64,000 nt of DNA. Origin: Nitratireductor basaltis. GTDB taxonomy: Bacteria > Pseudomonadota > Alphaproteobacteria > Rhizobiales > Rhizobiaceae. The stretch lies in contig NZ_JMQM01000002.1 of assembly GCF_000733725.1 (NCBI RefSeq), positions 653,527 through 717,526 of the forward strand. The letters run 5' to 3'. This document shows, piece by piece, positions 51,414 through 63,529 of this stretch (position 1 is its first letter; each line of letters begins with the position of its first letter). Both the position numbers and the translations under genes were made by a program. The notes under the pieces were generated by a model that saw only the letters and a program-made list of their open reading frames with translations, was not told the origin of the DNA and searched no databases.

Positions 51414-53684
51414 ATGCGAGAAATGGCCGGCGGACCGCGCGTACTGCTCAAGCGGCTCCGCGAAATGATGGCAGAGGCACTCGAGCCGCAGGAACGGCTC
51501 GACCGGATCGTGCGCGAGATCGCGCAGAACATGGTTGCCGAAGTCTGCTCGCTCTACATCCTGCGCTCCGACTCGGTCCTCGAGCTATATGCAACGGAAG
51601 GTCTCAATCCTTCTGCTGTCCATCTGGCGCAGCTTCGCCTGGGACAGGGTCTTGTCGGCACAATCGCCGCCAGTGCGCGCGCGCTCAATCTGTCGGATGC
51701 GCAGAAGCATCCCGCCTTCGCCTACCTGCCGGAGACGGGTGAAGAGATCTATCATTCATTCCTTGGCGTGCCGGTTTTGCGGGCGGGACGCACGCTCGGC
51801 GTCCTGGTCGTCCAGAACCGCACCAAGCGACACTATCGCGAGGATGAGGAAGAGGCGCTGGAAACTGTCGCCATGGTCATCGCAGAGATGATTGCGACCG
51901 GTGACCTGGCGCGCCTGAACCGCGCCGGGATAGAGCTTGATCTGCGCCGGGCCGTGACGCTTTCGGGTCTCGCCTTCAATGACGGGGTTGGCCTTGGCCA
52001 TGTGGTGCTTCACGAGCCGCGCATCGTGGTCACCAATCTCTTCAACGAAGACAGCGAGGAGGAGCTTGAGCGGCTGGAGGCTGCACTCAGCTCGCTTAGG
52101 CTTTCCATTGACGACATGTTGTCCCGCCGCGAGGTCGCATTCGAGGGCGAGCATCGCGCGGTCCTGGAAGCGTACCGCATGTTCGCGAATGATCGCGGAT
52201 GGGTGCGTCGCCTTGAAGAAGCCGTGCGCAACGGTCTGACGGCGGAAGCAGCTGTCGAGAAGGTGCAGTCGGACATGCGTGCGCGCATGATGCATATGAC
52301 CGACCCCTATCTGCGCGAGCGGATGAGCGATCTCGACGATCTGGCGAACAGGCTTCTTCGCCAGCTTCTGGGGCGCGGTCCGGACGCGCTCGCCGAGGCG
52401 CTGCCGAAGGATGCGATCCTCGTTGCGCGCAATATGGGTGCGGCAGAGCTCTTGGATTATCCGCGTCAGAAGCTGCGCGGGCTTGTGCTCGAGGACGGCG
52501 CACCGACCAGTCACATCGTCATCGTGGCACGCGCAATTGGCCTGCCGACGGTCGGTGAGGTGAAGGGTGCTGTCTCCATGGCCGAAAATGGCGATGCGGC
52601 CATTGTGGATGGCGAAGACGGCCAGGTGCATCTGCGGCCGCAATCGGACATCGAAGCAGCCTATGCAGAGAAGGTGCGTTTCCGGGCGCGGCGCCAGAAG
52701 ATCTATCGTGAACTCCGCGACAAGCCATCCTGCACACGGGATGGCCAGGACGTGTCGCTTTACATGAATGCGGGGCTTGCCGTGGACTTGCCGCAGCTTG
52801 CGCAGTCGGGAGCGGAAGGCATCGGTCTCTTCCGCACCGAGCTTCAGTTCATGGTCGCCTCGACCTTTCCCCGTGCCGAAGCGCAGGAGCGGCTTTACCG
52901 CGAAGTGCTGGAAGCAGCCGACGGTAAGCCGGTCACGTTCCGCACGATCGATATCGGCGGCGACAAGGTTCTGCCCTACTTCAAGGGGCCGCAACAGGAG
53001 GAAAATCCGGCACTGGGCTGGCGAGCCATTCGATTGACGCTCGATCGCCCCGGTCTCCTGCGCACGCAGATCCGTGCCCTGTTGAAAGCCGCTGGCGGAC
53101 GCGAGCTGCGTCTCATGCTGCCCATGGTGACGGAAGTCAGCGAGATACAGCAGGCGCGCGCCATCATCGATCGTGAGGTGCGGCATCTGTCGCGCTTCGC
53201 GCATCTGCTGCCCACCGAACTCAAGATCGGCGCCATGATCGAAGTGCCGTCGCTGCTCTGGCAGCTCGACGAGCTCATGGAGGCGGTGGACTTCGTTTCG
53301 GTCGGCTCGAATGATCTCTTCCAGTTCGTGACGGCGACAGATCGCGGCAATACGCGCATTGCCGACCGTTTTGATCCTTTGAGCGTGCCCTTCATGCGCA
53401 TTCTGCGTCAGATCGTGCGTGCGGGGGATGCGGCGGACACGCCGGTGACGCTGTGTGGCGAGCTTGCGGGACGACCGGTTTCGGCTATGGCATTGCTGGG
53501 TATCGGCTTCCGCGCGATATCCATGGCACCGGCATCCATCGGCCCGGTCAAGGCCATGCTGACGGAATTGCCACTGGACAAGCTGCAAGCCGTCATGGAT
53601 GAGGCACTTGCCAATCACTCGGCAAAGACCAATATCCGCCAGACGCTGCGGCAGTTTGCTGCCACGCACGAAATTCCTCTTTGA
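51414..53684 (+). CDS. ptsP: PTS-Ntr phosphoenolpyruvate-protein phosphotransferase (EI-Ntr)
   Basis: EI-Ntr passes phosphate from PEP to NPr and then EIIA-Ntr, a regulatory relay for nitrogen, potassium and carbon. It has 756 aa. An N-terminal GAF domain (about 20-165, with RVLLKRLREMMAEALEPQE at its start and SLYILRSDSVLELYATEGLN inside) is followed by the EI N-terminal domain. The phospho-accepting histidine is in EDGAPTSHIVIVARAIGLP. The PEP-binding C-terminal domain has EGIGLFRTELQFM, VTFRTIDIGGDKVLPYF and VSVGSNDLFQFVTATDRGN. The stop is 13 bp before prfA. Confidence 0.95.
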   Translation: MREMAGGPRVLLKRLREMMAEALEPQERLDRIVREIAQNMVAEVCSLYILRSDSVLELYATEGLNPSAVHLAQLRLGQGLVGTIAASARALNLSDAQKHPAFAYLPETGEEIYHSFLGVPVLRAGRTLGVLVVQNRTKRHYREDEEEALETVAMVIAEMIATGDLARLNRAGIELDLRRAVTLSGLAFNDGVGLGHVVLHEPRIVVTNLFNEDSEEELERLEAALSSLRLSIDDMLSRREVAFEGEHRAVLEAYRMFANDRGWVRRLEEAVRNGLTAEAAVEKVQSDMRARMMHMTDPYLRERMSDLDDLANRLLRQLLGRGPDALAEALPKDAILVARNMGAAELLDYPRQKLRGLVLEDGAPTSHIVIVARAIGLPTVGEVKGAVSMAENGDAAIVDGEDGQVHLRPQSDIEAAYAEKVRFRARRQKIYRELRDKPSCTRDGQDVSLYMNAGLAVDLPQLAQSGAEGIGLFRTELQFMVASTFPRAEAQERLYREVLEAADGKPVTFRTIDIGGDKVLPYFKGPQQEENPALGWRAIRLTLDRPGLLRTQIRALLKAAGGRELRLMLPMVTEVSEIQQARAIIDREVRHLSRFAHLLPTELKIGAMIEVPSLLWQLDELMEAVDFVSVGSNDLFQFVTATDRGNTRIADRFDPLSVPFMRILRQIVRAGDAADTPVTLCGELAGRPVSAMALLGIGFRAISMAPASIGPVKAMLTELPLDKLQAVMDEALANHSAKTNIRQTLRQFAATHEIPL

Positions 53685-53697
53685 GTGACTGTTTGTA

Positions 53698-54771
53698 ATG
53701 CCCGAACTGCCCCGCGACCGCATGGATCAGGTTCTCAAGCGTTTCGAGATGCTCGAATCGCAGATGGCGGCCGGGCCTGCGGCTGATGAGTATGTGAAGC
53801 TCGCTTCGGAATATTCCGAGTTGCAGGACGTCGCAGATGCCATTCGTGCGTTGCGGAAGGCGGAAGGCGAGCTTGAAGACCTGCAGTCCATGCTGGACGA
53901 CAAATCCACCGATGCAGAGATGCGGGCACTGGCGCAAGCCGATCTTGAGGAGGTCGAGGAGCGTCTGGAGAAGCTGCAGGCCGACCTTCAGGTCTTGCTG
54001 CTCCCGAAAGATGCCGCGGATGACAAGAACGTCATTCTGGAAATTCGTGCAGGCACGGGTGGTGATGAAGCCGCCCTCTTCGCAGGCGATCTTTTCCGCA
54101 TGTATGAGCGCTACGCCTCGGAGCAGGGCTGGAAGGTCGAGGTGGTTTCAGCAAGCGAAGGCGAGGCTGGCGGCTACAAGGAGATCATTGCGACCGTGGC
54201 GGGGCGCGGCGTGTTTTCGCGCATGAAGTTCGAATCCGGCGTCCATCGCGTGCAGCGCGTCCCGGCGACCGAAGCGCAGGGACGTATCCATACCTCGGCT
54301 GCAACGGTTGCGGTGCTGCCTGAAGCAGAGGATATCGATATCGATGTCCGACCAGAAGATATCCGCGTTGACACGATGCGCGCGTCAGGGGCAGGTGGAC
54401 AGCACGTCAATACGACCGATTCCGCTGTGCGCATAACGCATATTCCGACTGGAATCGTGGTGGTGCAGGCTGAAAAGTCCCAGCACCAGAACAGGGCACG
54501 CGCGATGCAGATCCTGCGTGCACGTCTCTTCGACGCCGAGCGCAGCAAGGCTGCGGACGAGCGCTCGGAAGCGCGCCGTCTGCAGGTGGGAACGGGCGAC
54601 AGGTCCGAGCGTATCCGCACCTACAATTTTCCGCAGGGGCGGATTACGGATCACCGTATCAATCTGACGCTCTACAAGCTTGATCGCGTCATGGAAGGCG
54701 ATCTGGACGAGGTGATTGATGGACTTATTTCCGATCACCAGTCAAAGCTGCTTGCCGAAATCGATGGGTGA
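53698..54771 (+). CDS. prfA: Peptide chain release factor 1
   Basis: RF1 terminates translation at UAA and UAG. It has 357 aa. The GGQ loop is in [18 protein letters not shown], the Gln being the methylation site for PrmC. The stop-codon-recognising PAT-type tripeptide is in [14 protein letters not shown]. The C-terminus [16 protein letters not shown] is conserved. It overlaps prmC, whose enzyme modifies it, by 8 bp, the textbook order. Confidence 0.97.
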   Translation: MPELPRDRMDQVLKRFEMLESQMAAGPAADEYVKLASEYSELQDVADAIRALRKAEGELEDLQSMLDDKSTDAEMRALAQADLEEVEERLEKLQADLQVLLLPKDAADDKNVILEIRAGTGGDEAALFAGDLFRMYERYASEQGWKVEVVSASEGEAGGYKEIIATVAGRGVFSRMKFESGVHRVQRVPATEAQGRIHTSAATVAVLPEAEDIDIDVRPEDIRVDTMRASGAGGQHVNTTDSAVRITHIPTGIVVVQAEKSQHQNRARAMQILRARLFDAERSKAADERSEARRLQVGTGDRSERIRTYNFPQGRITDHRINLTLYKLDRVMEGDLDEVIDGLISDHQSKLLAEIDG

Positions 54772-55657
54772 GGGCGAACTGCCCGATCGGCTTGGTTCAC
54801 TTCTCGTGGCCGCGCGCAAGAATCTCGAAGCGGCTGACGTGGATGATCCTGCGCTTGAGGCGCGGATTCTGGTTGAGCATTTCACGGGCACGTCGCGGCT
54901 GGATGTGCTGACAAGCCCCGACCGACAAATTGGTGAAGCTCAGCGCAATCTGCTCAAGGCTGCGCTGAGTGAGCGCGTCGAGGGCAAGCCGGTTTATCGC
55001 ATCATAGGCCGACGGGAGTTCTATGGACTTCCCTTCGATCTTTCCCCGGACACGCTCGAGCCAAGACCCGACACGGAGGCGTTGGTCGAGCTTGCGCTGC
55101 CGATAGTTCGGCGCGCAGCAGCGGAGCAGGGGAAGTGTCGTATCCTCGATCTTGGCACCGGCACCGGCGCTATCGCCTTGGCGCTTATCAACGCTGTACC
55201 GCAGGCCGAAGCGGTTGCGACCGACATTTCATCGGGGGCACTTGAAACTGCGCAGAGGAATGCCGACATGCACGGTAACGGCAACCGTTTCTTCACATGC
55301 CACTCCAACTGGTTCGAGCATGTGGAAGGTCGGTTCGACCTCATCGTCTCCAATCCGCCATATATTCCAACTACGGATGTAGAGCGACTGGATGTGGAAG
55401 TGCGTGAGCACGATCCGCTGCGCGCCCTGGATGGTGGCGCTGACGGACTCGATCCCTACAGGATCATCGCTGAACAGGCTGCAGATCATCTGGGCGACAA
55501 TGGCCGTGTAGCCGTGGAAATCGGCTATACCCAGAAGTCGGATGTTGAGAACATCTTTACCAATAGCGGCTATGTCTTGGAGCAGATGGCGCGGGATCTG
55601 GGAAAGCGCGACAGAGCCATGCTTTTTCGTCCACTGCAATGTCTGGGACGGCCATGA
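54764..55657 (+). CDS. prmC: Peptide chain release factor N5-glutamine methyltransferase
   Basis: It methylates the GGQ glutamine of RF1 and RF2, using SAM. It has 297 aa from the ATG at 54764 inside the prfA 3' end. The N-terminal substrate-binding part includes [20 protein letters not shown] and [16 protein letters not shown]. The SAM motif is [19 protein letters not shown], and the catalytic NPPY is in [13 protein letters not shown]. After it comes a 311-bp gap before the DUF4167 gene. Confidence 0.95.
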   Translation: MGEGELPDRLGSLLVAARKNLEAADVDDPALEARILVEHFTGTSRLDVLTSPDRQIGEAQRNLLKAALSERVEGKPVYRIIGRREFYGLPFDLSPDTLEPRPDTEALVELALPIVRRAAAEQGKCRILDLGTGTGAIALALINAVPQAEAVATDISSGALETAQRNADMHGNGNRFFTCHSNWFEHVEGRFDLIVSNPPYIPTTDVERLDVEVREHDPLRALDGGADGLDPYRIIAEQAADHLGDNGRVAVEIGYTQKSDVENIFTNSGYVLEQMARDLGKRDRAMLFRPLQCLGRP

Positions 55658-55968
55658 AAAAAGACTTGGCAAGTCATTGTTATGCCGCTAGGTTCCGCCT
55701 GCCGGATGAGACGAAGCAGGCAGTGCCGTATTCGATTCGGTTCCCGCGGAAATGCTGCCAGGATGCGTCTTCGACGCTGTGCTTCGTGCGGGGCTTGTCA
55801 GGCAAGTGACATGAAAGCGGAATGGAATGGCCCTCGCGCTGCCAGGCAGCCGCGCCTTCCGCCACCAGGGGAAGCTTAGGACAGACCGCGCTGTAGCGCT
55901 CTTTCCGCTGATCATCACACAATTATTCACAAGACGATTTCATAGTTGTCTCAAACAAAGAGAATGGA
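55658..55968. other. Gene-free 311-bp region between prmC and the DUF4167 gene
   Basis: I see no gene here that I can support. It contains a 13-bp palindrome GACTTGGCAAGTC (55663-55675) and an inverted repeat TGTCA...TGACA (55796-55811). The DUF4167 promoter is presumably in its right half, but no clear -35/-10 pair stands out. Short ORFs on both strands overlap one another and lack ribosome-binding sites. Confidence 0.5.
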
Positions 55969-56691
55969 ATGAGGCCACAACAGCAGAACAGGCGCATGCG
56001 CGGACGCGGCGGCGGTAACAACAACCGCAAGGGACCAAATCCGCTGACACGCAGCTATGAGAGCAATGGCCCGGATGTGAAAATTCGCGGCACGGCTCAG
56101 CAGGTTGCCGACAAATACGCCACGCTCGCGCGGGATGCGCAGAGTTCCGGCGATCGTGTCATGGCCGAGAATTATCTGCAGCATGCCGAGCATTACAACC
56201 GCATCATCGCGGCGGCTCAGGCACAGCTTCAGCCTCAGCAAAACCAGCGCGATCAACGTGAAGACGGCGACGACGACGGTCAGGATGCGCGTTCAAGCGA
56301 TGACGCCGAACCGCAGCAGGAAAAGCGTCAGCGCCGCGAGCAAACCGTTGATCACGGTTCCGCACCACAACCGGTCATCGACGGCACTCCTGCCGAGGTG
56401 GCCTTGAAGAACCAGCAGTCCAACGGTTCTGCCAATGGCGACGATGCCGGCGAAGGCGAGAGCAAGGCCGCAAAGCCTGCACGTCGTACCCGCCGCAAGC
56501 CGGCTGAAGATGGTGATGCGGGTGAAAATGCGCAGGCTTCCGGTGAGGAAGCCAGTGCGGAAGCCTCGGAAGAGAAGCCAAAGCGTGCACGCCGGGCGCG
56601 CACGAAGAAGGCCGACAGCGCCTCCGATGGCGAAGATGGCACAGCAGAGCGTGCCGAGACAGCAGAGCCTGTCGCGGCGGTTGAAGGCTGA
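55969..56691 (+). CDS. DUF4167 domain protein with RG-rich N-terminus
   Basis: The 240-aa protein starts with a basic, Arg/Gly/Asn-rich stretch MRPQQQNRRMRGRGGGNNNR. It continues into the DUF4167 core (NPLTRSYESNGPDVKIRGTA through MAENYLQHAEHYNRIIAAAQ). The remainder (about residues 90-240) is disordered, acidic and Ala-rich with patches of KRARRARTKKA. The family is restricted to alphaproteobacteria and has no established function. The RG-rich start suggests RNA binding; this is inference. It follows prfA-prmC and precedes clpB, an arrangement I recall from other Rhizobiales. Confidence 0.85.
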   Translation: MRPQQQNRRMRGRGGGNNNRKGPNPLTRSYESNGPDVKIRGTAQQVADKYATLARDAQSSGDRVMAENYLQHAEHYNRIIAAAQAQLQPQQNQRDQREDGDDDGQDARSSDDAEPQQEKRQRREQTVDHGSAPQPVIDGTPAEVALKNQQSNGSANGDDAGEGESKAAKPARRTRRKPAEDGDAGENAQASGEEASAEASEEKPKRARRARTKKADSASDGEDGTAERAETAEPVAAVEG

Positions 56692-56720
56692 AGCCTGCGC
56701 CCTGTATCGGTGTTTGAAAG

Positions 56721-56745
56721 CGGCGGGTTCTTCCCGCCGTTTTTC
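56721..56745 (+). terminator. Rho-independent terminator after the DUF4167 gene
   Basis: The arms CGGCGGG and CCCGCCG enclose TTCTT and are followed by TTTTT, 29 bp after the stop. This separates DUF4167 from the clpB promoter region. Confidence 0.85.
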
Positions 56746-56777
56746 GTTTCATGTCAGGGTTTTGGGGAAAGGTGGAC

Positions 56778-56806
56778 CTTGTCGCCTGCTCCTCGCCCAC
56801 CCATAT
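56778..56806 (+). promoter_or_regulatory. Predicted RpoH (sigma-32) promoter of clpB
   Basis: CTTGTC (56778-56783), 17 bp, then CCATAT (56801-56806) fits the rhizobial RpoH consensus CTTGAA-N17-CCANAT at four of six positions in the -35 box and all of the -10. It lies just after a terminator and about 90 bp before the clpB ATG, so it should be the main heat-shock promoter. Confidence 0.7.
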
Positions 56807-56897
56807 CTCGGTTATCATTGGGCCTGCCTTCGGGAGGCCCGTCACATTGGTCCTGTCGATGCTGCTCAGCGGGTCGACAAGGAAATGGAGACATGGA

Positions 56898-59507
<2,610 letters not shown>

Positions 59508-59518
59508 AAGGAAAAACG

Positions 59519-59552
59519 GAAAGGGCGCGGCAATCACCGCGCCCTTCCTTTC
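59519..59552 (+). terminator. Rho-independent terminator after clpB
   Basis: AAGGGCGCGG and CCGCGCCCTT form a perfect 10-bp stem around CAATCA, followed by CCTTTC. The T-run is poor but the stem is strong. It lies 13 bp after the clpB stop and before the MmcQ/YjbR gene. Confidence 0.75.
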
Positions 59553-59563
59553 GGAGCGGGGAC

Positions 59564-59926
59564 ATGGAGAAGCAGGCGTTCAACCGGTTCTGCAGCGGGT
59601 TTGCCGCGGCGACCCATGTGGTGCAGTGGGGCGGTGCTGAAGTCTGGAAGGTCGGCGGCAAGGTCTTCGCCATTGGCAGTAGCCAGGATGGTTCGCTCCT
59701 TGCCGTGACTTTCAAATGTTCTCCGGCTGCCTACGATATTCTTCAGGAGCAGCCGGGTCTCCGACCCGCACCCTATCTGGCTTCGCGAGGCATGAAGTGG
59801 ATCCAGCGTACGGGCCGTGAAAGCATGGATGACGCCGCTCTGGAGGATTATATCCGCGAAAGCTATCGTCTGGTGGTCGCGAAGCTTCCGCTCAAGACAC
59901 GTAGAGAACTGGGTATAAAAGGGTGA
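59564..59926 (+). CDS. MmcQ/YjbR family (DUF419) protein
   Basis: This small DNA-binding-like fold protein has 120 aa. EVWKVGGKVFAIGS and VTFKCSPAAYDILQEQPGLR, followed by LASRGMKWIQ and ESYRLVVAKLPLKTRRELG, match the YjbR fold, which has a double-wing-like DNA-binding topology but no proven function. GAGCGGGGAC precedes the ATG. It is downstream of the clpB terminator and is likely its own unit. Confidence 0.88.
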   Translation: MEKQAFNRFCSGFAAATHVVQWGGAEVWKVGGKVFAIGSSQDGSLLAVTFKCSPAAYDILQEQPGLRPAPYLASRGMKWIQRTGRESMDDAALEDYIRESYRLVVAKLPLKTRRELGIKG

Positions 59927-60055
59927 CTGCCCTGAATCCAACCATGAGCCGAGCCATTTTCATGCCCGGTTCATCTCTTATTAACTAGCCTCGCGGCTCA
60001 TCGCTTCCTGCCTTGCGGCAGGACAGGTCCGGCATTTCAACGGAGATGGCATATC

Positions 60056-61486
60056 TTGAAAGCGGCTTTATTCCCGGTTCTCTCTGGTCTTCTTATCGCA
60101 CCTGAGGCGTTTGCAGGTCCCCTTCCCAATTCGGGGCTCGAAGGGCGGTCGTCGGGCAATGGGTCCTATCTGCTTGCACAAAGCTATGATTTCGATGTCT
60201 TCATCGACCAGTACGGACGAGAAGTGGTGCTGGATCCGCAAACGGGTCGGGTCGTCGAGATCCGTCCGCCGGCAGTTCCAAGACCGCGTGCGGAAGAGCG
60301 CCGCTTGCAGCGCGAGTGGGAGTTGGGCCGCCGCGATCTCTATGATGACCGCGATCTGGAAATCATCGAACGGCTGCGGCGCGAAAGGCTGCGTGAAGAG
60401 CGCCGGATGCGCGAAGAACCCCTTTATGGCGATGACGATTTCTATCGCCGCCAGCGCGGCACCGGCGAAGAAGAACGCGGGATCGGTGAGGCGGCACCCG
60501 TTGAACGCCGTCCGCTGGAGGAGCCGACACAGGATGATCGCGAACTGGCGTCCGTGCCGGAGGCCAGCGATATCGACGAGGCAATCGAGCAATCGACGAT
60601 CGACGAGCCGACCAAGCCGGGCGAGATGCCGCGTATTGCCGGTGTCAGCGAGGAGGTGATCGGCTACCAGGTGCTGCTCGACCGCGCGGGAGCGTCGCCT
60701 GGTGTGATCGACGGGCGCATGGGCGACAATGTCAACAAGGCCATTGACGCCTACAAGGAGATAACCGGGCAGACCTTGCGGACCTATGACAAGGAGTGGG
60801 TCGCCGCGGAACTCGAAGCCACAGGTGGTCCTGCCCTGATCGAATACACGATAACGCCGGAAGATGCGGCAGGTCCCTATGTTGCCTCGGTGCCCGATGA
60901 CTACGGAGAAAAGGCGAAGCTGGAAAAACTTGCCTTCACCAGCGTGCCGGAAGCGCTTGCGGAACGATTCCACATGGATGAGAAGCTCCTGCGGGCGCTC
61001 AATCCAAAGGCCAATTTCAACCGACCGGGAACGGTCATTCGCGTGGTCAACACGGGCGAACCCGTCACGCGTGACGTGGCACGTATCGTGGCGGACAAAG
61101 GTCGGCGTCAGGTGCGCGCCTATGACAGCACCGGCAAGCTGGTCTCGGCCTATCCAGCGACGATCGGCTCGGATGCCACGCCCTCACCTTCCGGCACGCA
61201 CGAGGTGACGAGGGTCGCATTCGATCCGAACTACACCTACAACCCGAAGATCAATTTCAAGCAGGGTGACAATGACAAGGTGCTTACGATCCCGCCGGGT
61301 CCCAACGGACCGGTCGGAACCATCTGGATCGCACTTTCCAAGCCCACCTATGGCATCCACGGCACACCCGAGCCATCAAAGATCGGCAAGACATCCTCTC
61401 ACGGCTGTGTACGGCTGACGAACTGGGATGCCCACGAATTGGCGAAGCGGGTCAAGCCGGGCGTGACGGTGGAATTCTCCGAGTAA
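60056..61486 (+). CDS. L,D-transpeptidase with N-terminal linker and YkuD domain
   Basis: This secreted L,D-transpeptidase (476 aa) starts at a TTG at 60056 with GGAG upstream. The signal peptide MKAALFPVLSGLLIAPEAFA is short. An Arg/Glu-rich, probably extended linker (about 75-150) precedes a peptidoglycan-binding-like segment LLDRAGASPGVIDGRMGDNV and a LysM-like stretch FTSVPEALAERFHMDEKLLR. The YkuD catalytic domain ends in TYGIHGTPEPSKIGKTSSHG and CVRLTNWDAHELAKRV, with the nucleophilic Cys in SHGCVRL. It forms 3-3 crosslinks or attaches proteins such as outer-membrane proteins. It is the second L,D-transpeptidase in the window. Confidence 0.9.
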   Translation: MKAALFPVLSGLLIAPEAFAGPLPNSGLEGRSSGNGSYLLAQSYDFDVFIDQYGREVVLDPQTGRVVEIRPPAVPRPRAEERRLQREWELGRRDLYDDRDLEIIERLRRERLREERRMREEPLYGDDDFYRRQRGTGEEERGIGEAAPVERRPLEEPTQDDRELASVPEASDIDEAIEQSTIDEPTKPGEMPRIAGVSEEVIGYQVLLDRAGASPGVIDGRMGDNVNKAIDAYKEITGQTLRTYDKEWVAAELEATGGPALIEYTITPEDAAGPYVASVPDDYGEKAKLEKLAFTSVPEALAERFHMDEKLLRALNPKANFNRPGTVIRVVNTGEPVTRDVARIVADKGRRQVRAYDSTGKLVSAYPATIGSDATPSPSGTHEVTRVAFDPNYTYNPKINFKQGDNDKVLTIPPGPNGPVGTIWIALSKPTYGIHGTPEPSKIGKTSSHGCVRLTNWDAHELAKRVKPGVTVEFSE

Positions 61487-61536
61487 GCGCCGAGGACGCG
61501 CAATGGCCGACATCAGGTCATCGGATCTCGGGAGCA

Positions 61537-61571
61537 AGAAAAAGGCGGGCTTGCGAAGCCCGCCTTTTTTC
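61537..61571. terminator. Bidirectional terminator between the L,D-transpeptidase and M23 genes
   Basis: A perfect stem AAAAAGGCGGGCTT and AAGCCCGCCTTTTT with a GCG loop has an A-run on one side and a T-run on the other. It should stop both convergent transcripts. Confidence 0.9.
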
Positions 61572-61591
61572 ATGTCTTCAATCGAAGCAGC

Positions 61592-63529
61592 CTAATTGGC
61601 TTTCGCAGCCATCGTGGGAGGGGCGGCGAGTGAATCCTTGAGCAGCTCGTCGATGCGTTCGCGTTCGCGCAGGAACGCCTCAAGCGCTTCGCCCTTCAGC
61701 GTCTTGCTGTCGGGCAGGCGCACACGGGTCGGGTCCACCTTGCGGTCGTTCACGATCATCTCGTAGTGCAGATGATTGCCGGTCGACTGTCCGGTTGAGC
61801 CGACATAGCCAATGACCTGTCCCTGCCTCACTGTCGCGCCAACCTTCACGCCCTTCGCAATGGCGCTCTGGTGGTTGTAGGAGGTGCGATATCCGTTTGC
61901 ATGGCGGACAATGGTCTGGCGGCCATAGCCACCGGCCCAGCCCGCTTTTTCCACTACACCGTCGCCTGGCGCGATGATCGGCGTGCCACGCGGTGCGGCC
62001 CAGTCGACGCCGGTATGCATGCGTGCATAGCCCAGGATCGGGTGGCGCCGCATGCCGAAGCCTGAGGTGAACCGACCGTTCGGAACAGGATTACGCAGCA
62101 GGAATGGCCGCGCGCTACGGCCTTCGGGATCGAAATAGTCGACCGAACCGTCTTCCGACTGGAAGCGGTAATAGGTGCGCGATTTCCCTCCAAGGGTTGC
62201 CGCGACATATAGCAATTCGGACGTGTCTGTCGCGTTGCCATCTTCATCGGGCTGCGAGAAGAAGACTTCCAGTCGGTCCGAAGGGGATAGGCGCGCCTGG
62301 AAGTCGACATCGGCAGCCAGCAGCTTGATCAGGCGCTGGGTCATCGGCTTGGTCAGACCATAGGAGAATGCCGCCTTGTAGATCCCGTCATAAGTGCGCG
62401 GAAGGTCGGAGCGCGGCAGATTCGGCGGCGGACGGTTCTCAAGTGCAGCCAGAAGCTCCTCGCCCAGTTCCGGTTCTTCTGCGGGAACGAATTGCTGGCG
62501 ATCGTCGATCGCGATGGTCGCGACATGCTGCTTGCCGTCATAGACACTTGCGCGAACGACGCGGCTGGTTTCGCCGCGCGCTTCCACACCAAGACGGATC
62601 ATGGTGCCGGCTCTCAAGGCATCAGCGTTCAGAAGACGCGCAATGGCTTCCGCCATGGCTGTGCCGTCCTCGCCCTCATACCCGGAATTGGCAAGTGCAT
62701 CGACGATCGGCTGGCTGGATGAGAAGAAGATCACGTCTTCGGCAAAGCCGATGGATGGTCCCTCGGGTGCACTGCGCGCGGCGACCGATACATTCTCCTG
62801 CACGATCTTCACGCCGTAATTGGCGAGGGTTCGCGTGGCGAGCGTATCGCCAAAGCGCTGCGGGTCCACATAGTGAAGTGCGGCAACCTGTATGTCGCCA
62901 TCGGTCAGGATTGCGCCGGTATTGCGCACCACCTGTTCGACCTCATCGACCGAAAGATCGCTGTTCTCGTCGAAGGCATCTGTATCGAGAGGGAAGGGAG
63001 AGGTGCGCAGGCTGACCTCGCTTTCCACTTTCGCGCCATAGATGAGGCCGGTCTGTGCGGTGACCGTTGCGCCCTCTTCGGAAAACACGGTCAGCGGGTC
63101 AAAGGCAGGATAGTCACGATTGGTGGAGTAGCTTGCCGCCAGAGGCATGCGCACATGCACGAAGGGGAGGGTGCGAATGACTTCCCGATCACCATCCTTG
63201 AGCATGGTCGAAACTTCCATCACGCGCCGGTCCGTCGGCTTTGCCAGCGCCAGCGAGGGGATCAGTCTCGTCGTCTTTGCCGCTTCGCCGGATCTGCGCA
63301 AGACATCATCGAGCGCTGCGATCTCCGGCGGTGTGGCCAATTGCTCGCGACCATCAAGTGCTGCAGAAAGCGCGACGCCCATCAGCACCGTCGATGTCAC
63401 TCCGGTCAGGAAGGTGCCCAGCAGCCAACGCGCGGAAATCTCCCGCCGATCAGGTGGACCGCCCCTGCCATCTGATACCAGCGGCGGCTCACTTCCCATA
63501 TTGGTGTGTCTGATGTCCCGGTCTGCCAA
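61592..63529 (-). CDS. M23 family metallopeptidase (membrane-anchored, periplasmic)
   Basis: The 645-aa protein has one N-terminal helix (about 35-56, WLLGTFLTGVTSTVLMGVAL) and a long periplasmic part. The C-terminal LytM/M23 endopeptidase domain is at about 500-620. Zinc ligands are His and Asp in GYARMHTGVDWAAPRGTPI and His in GNHLHYEMIVND, preceded by RHPILG. The middle region contains repeats reminiscent of OapA/LysM-like parts. All zinc ligands are present, so it should be an active D,D-endopeptidase rather than an EnvC-like activator. It resembles DipM/NlpD-like cell-separation enzymes in general plan only. Confidence 0.9.
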   Translation of the reverse strand: MADRDIRHTNMGSEPPLVSDGRGGPPDRREISARWLLGTFLTGVTSTVLMGVALSAALDGREQLATPPEIAALDDVLRRSGEAAKTTRLIPSLALAKPTDRRVMEVSTMLKDGDREVIRTLPFVHVRMPLAASYSTNRDYPAFDPLTVFSEEGATVTAQTGLIYGAKVESEVSLRTSPFPLDTDAFDENSDLSVDEVEQVVRNTGAILTDGDIQVAALHYVDPQRFGDTLATRTLANYGVKIVQENVSVAARSAPEGPSIGFAEDVIFFSSSQPIVDALANSGYEGEDGTAMAEAIARLLNADALRAGTMIRLGVEARGETSRVVRASVYDGKQHVATIAIDDRQQFVPAEEPELGEELLAALENRPPPNLPRSDLPRTYDGIYKAAFSYGLTKPMTQRLIKLLAADVDFQARLSPSDRLEVFFSQPDEDGNATDTSELLYVAATLGGKSRTYYRFQSEDGSVDYFDPEGRSARPFLLRNPVPNGRFTSGFGMRRHPILGYARMHTGVDWAAPRGTPIIAPGDGVVEKAGWAGGYGRQTIVRHANGYRTSYNHQSAIAKGVKVGATVRQGQVIGYVGSTGQSTGNHLHYEMIVNDRKVDPTRVRLPDSKTLKGEALEAFLRERERIDELLKDSLAAPPTMAAKAN

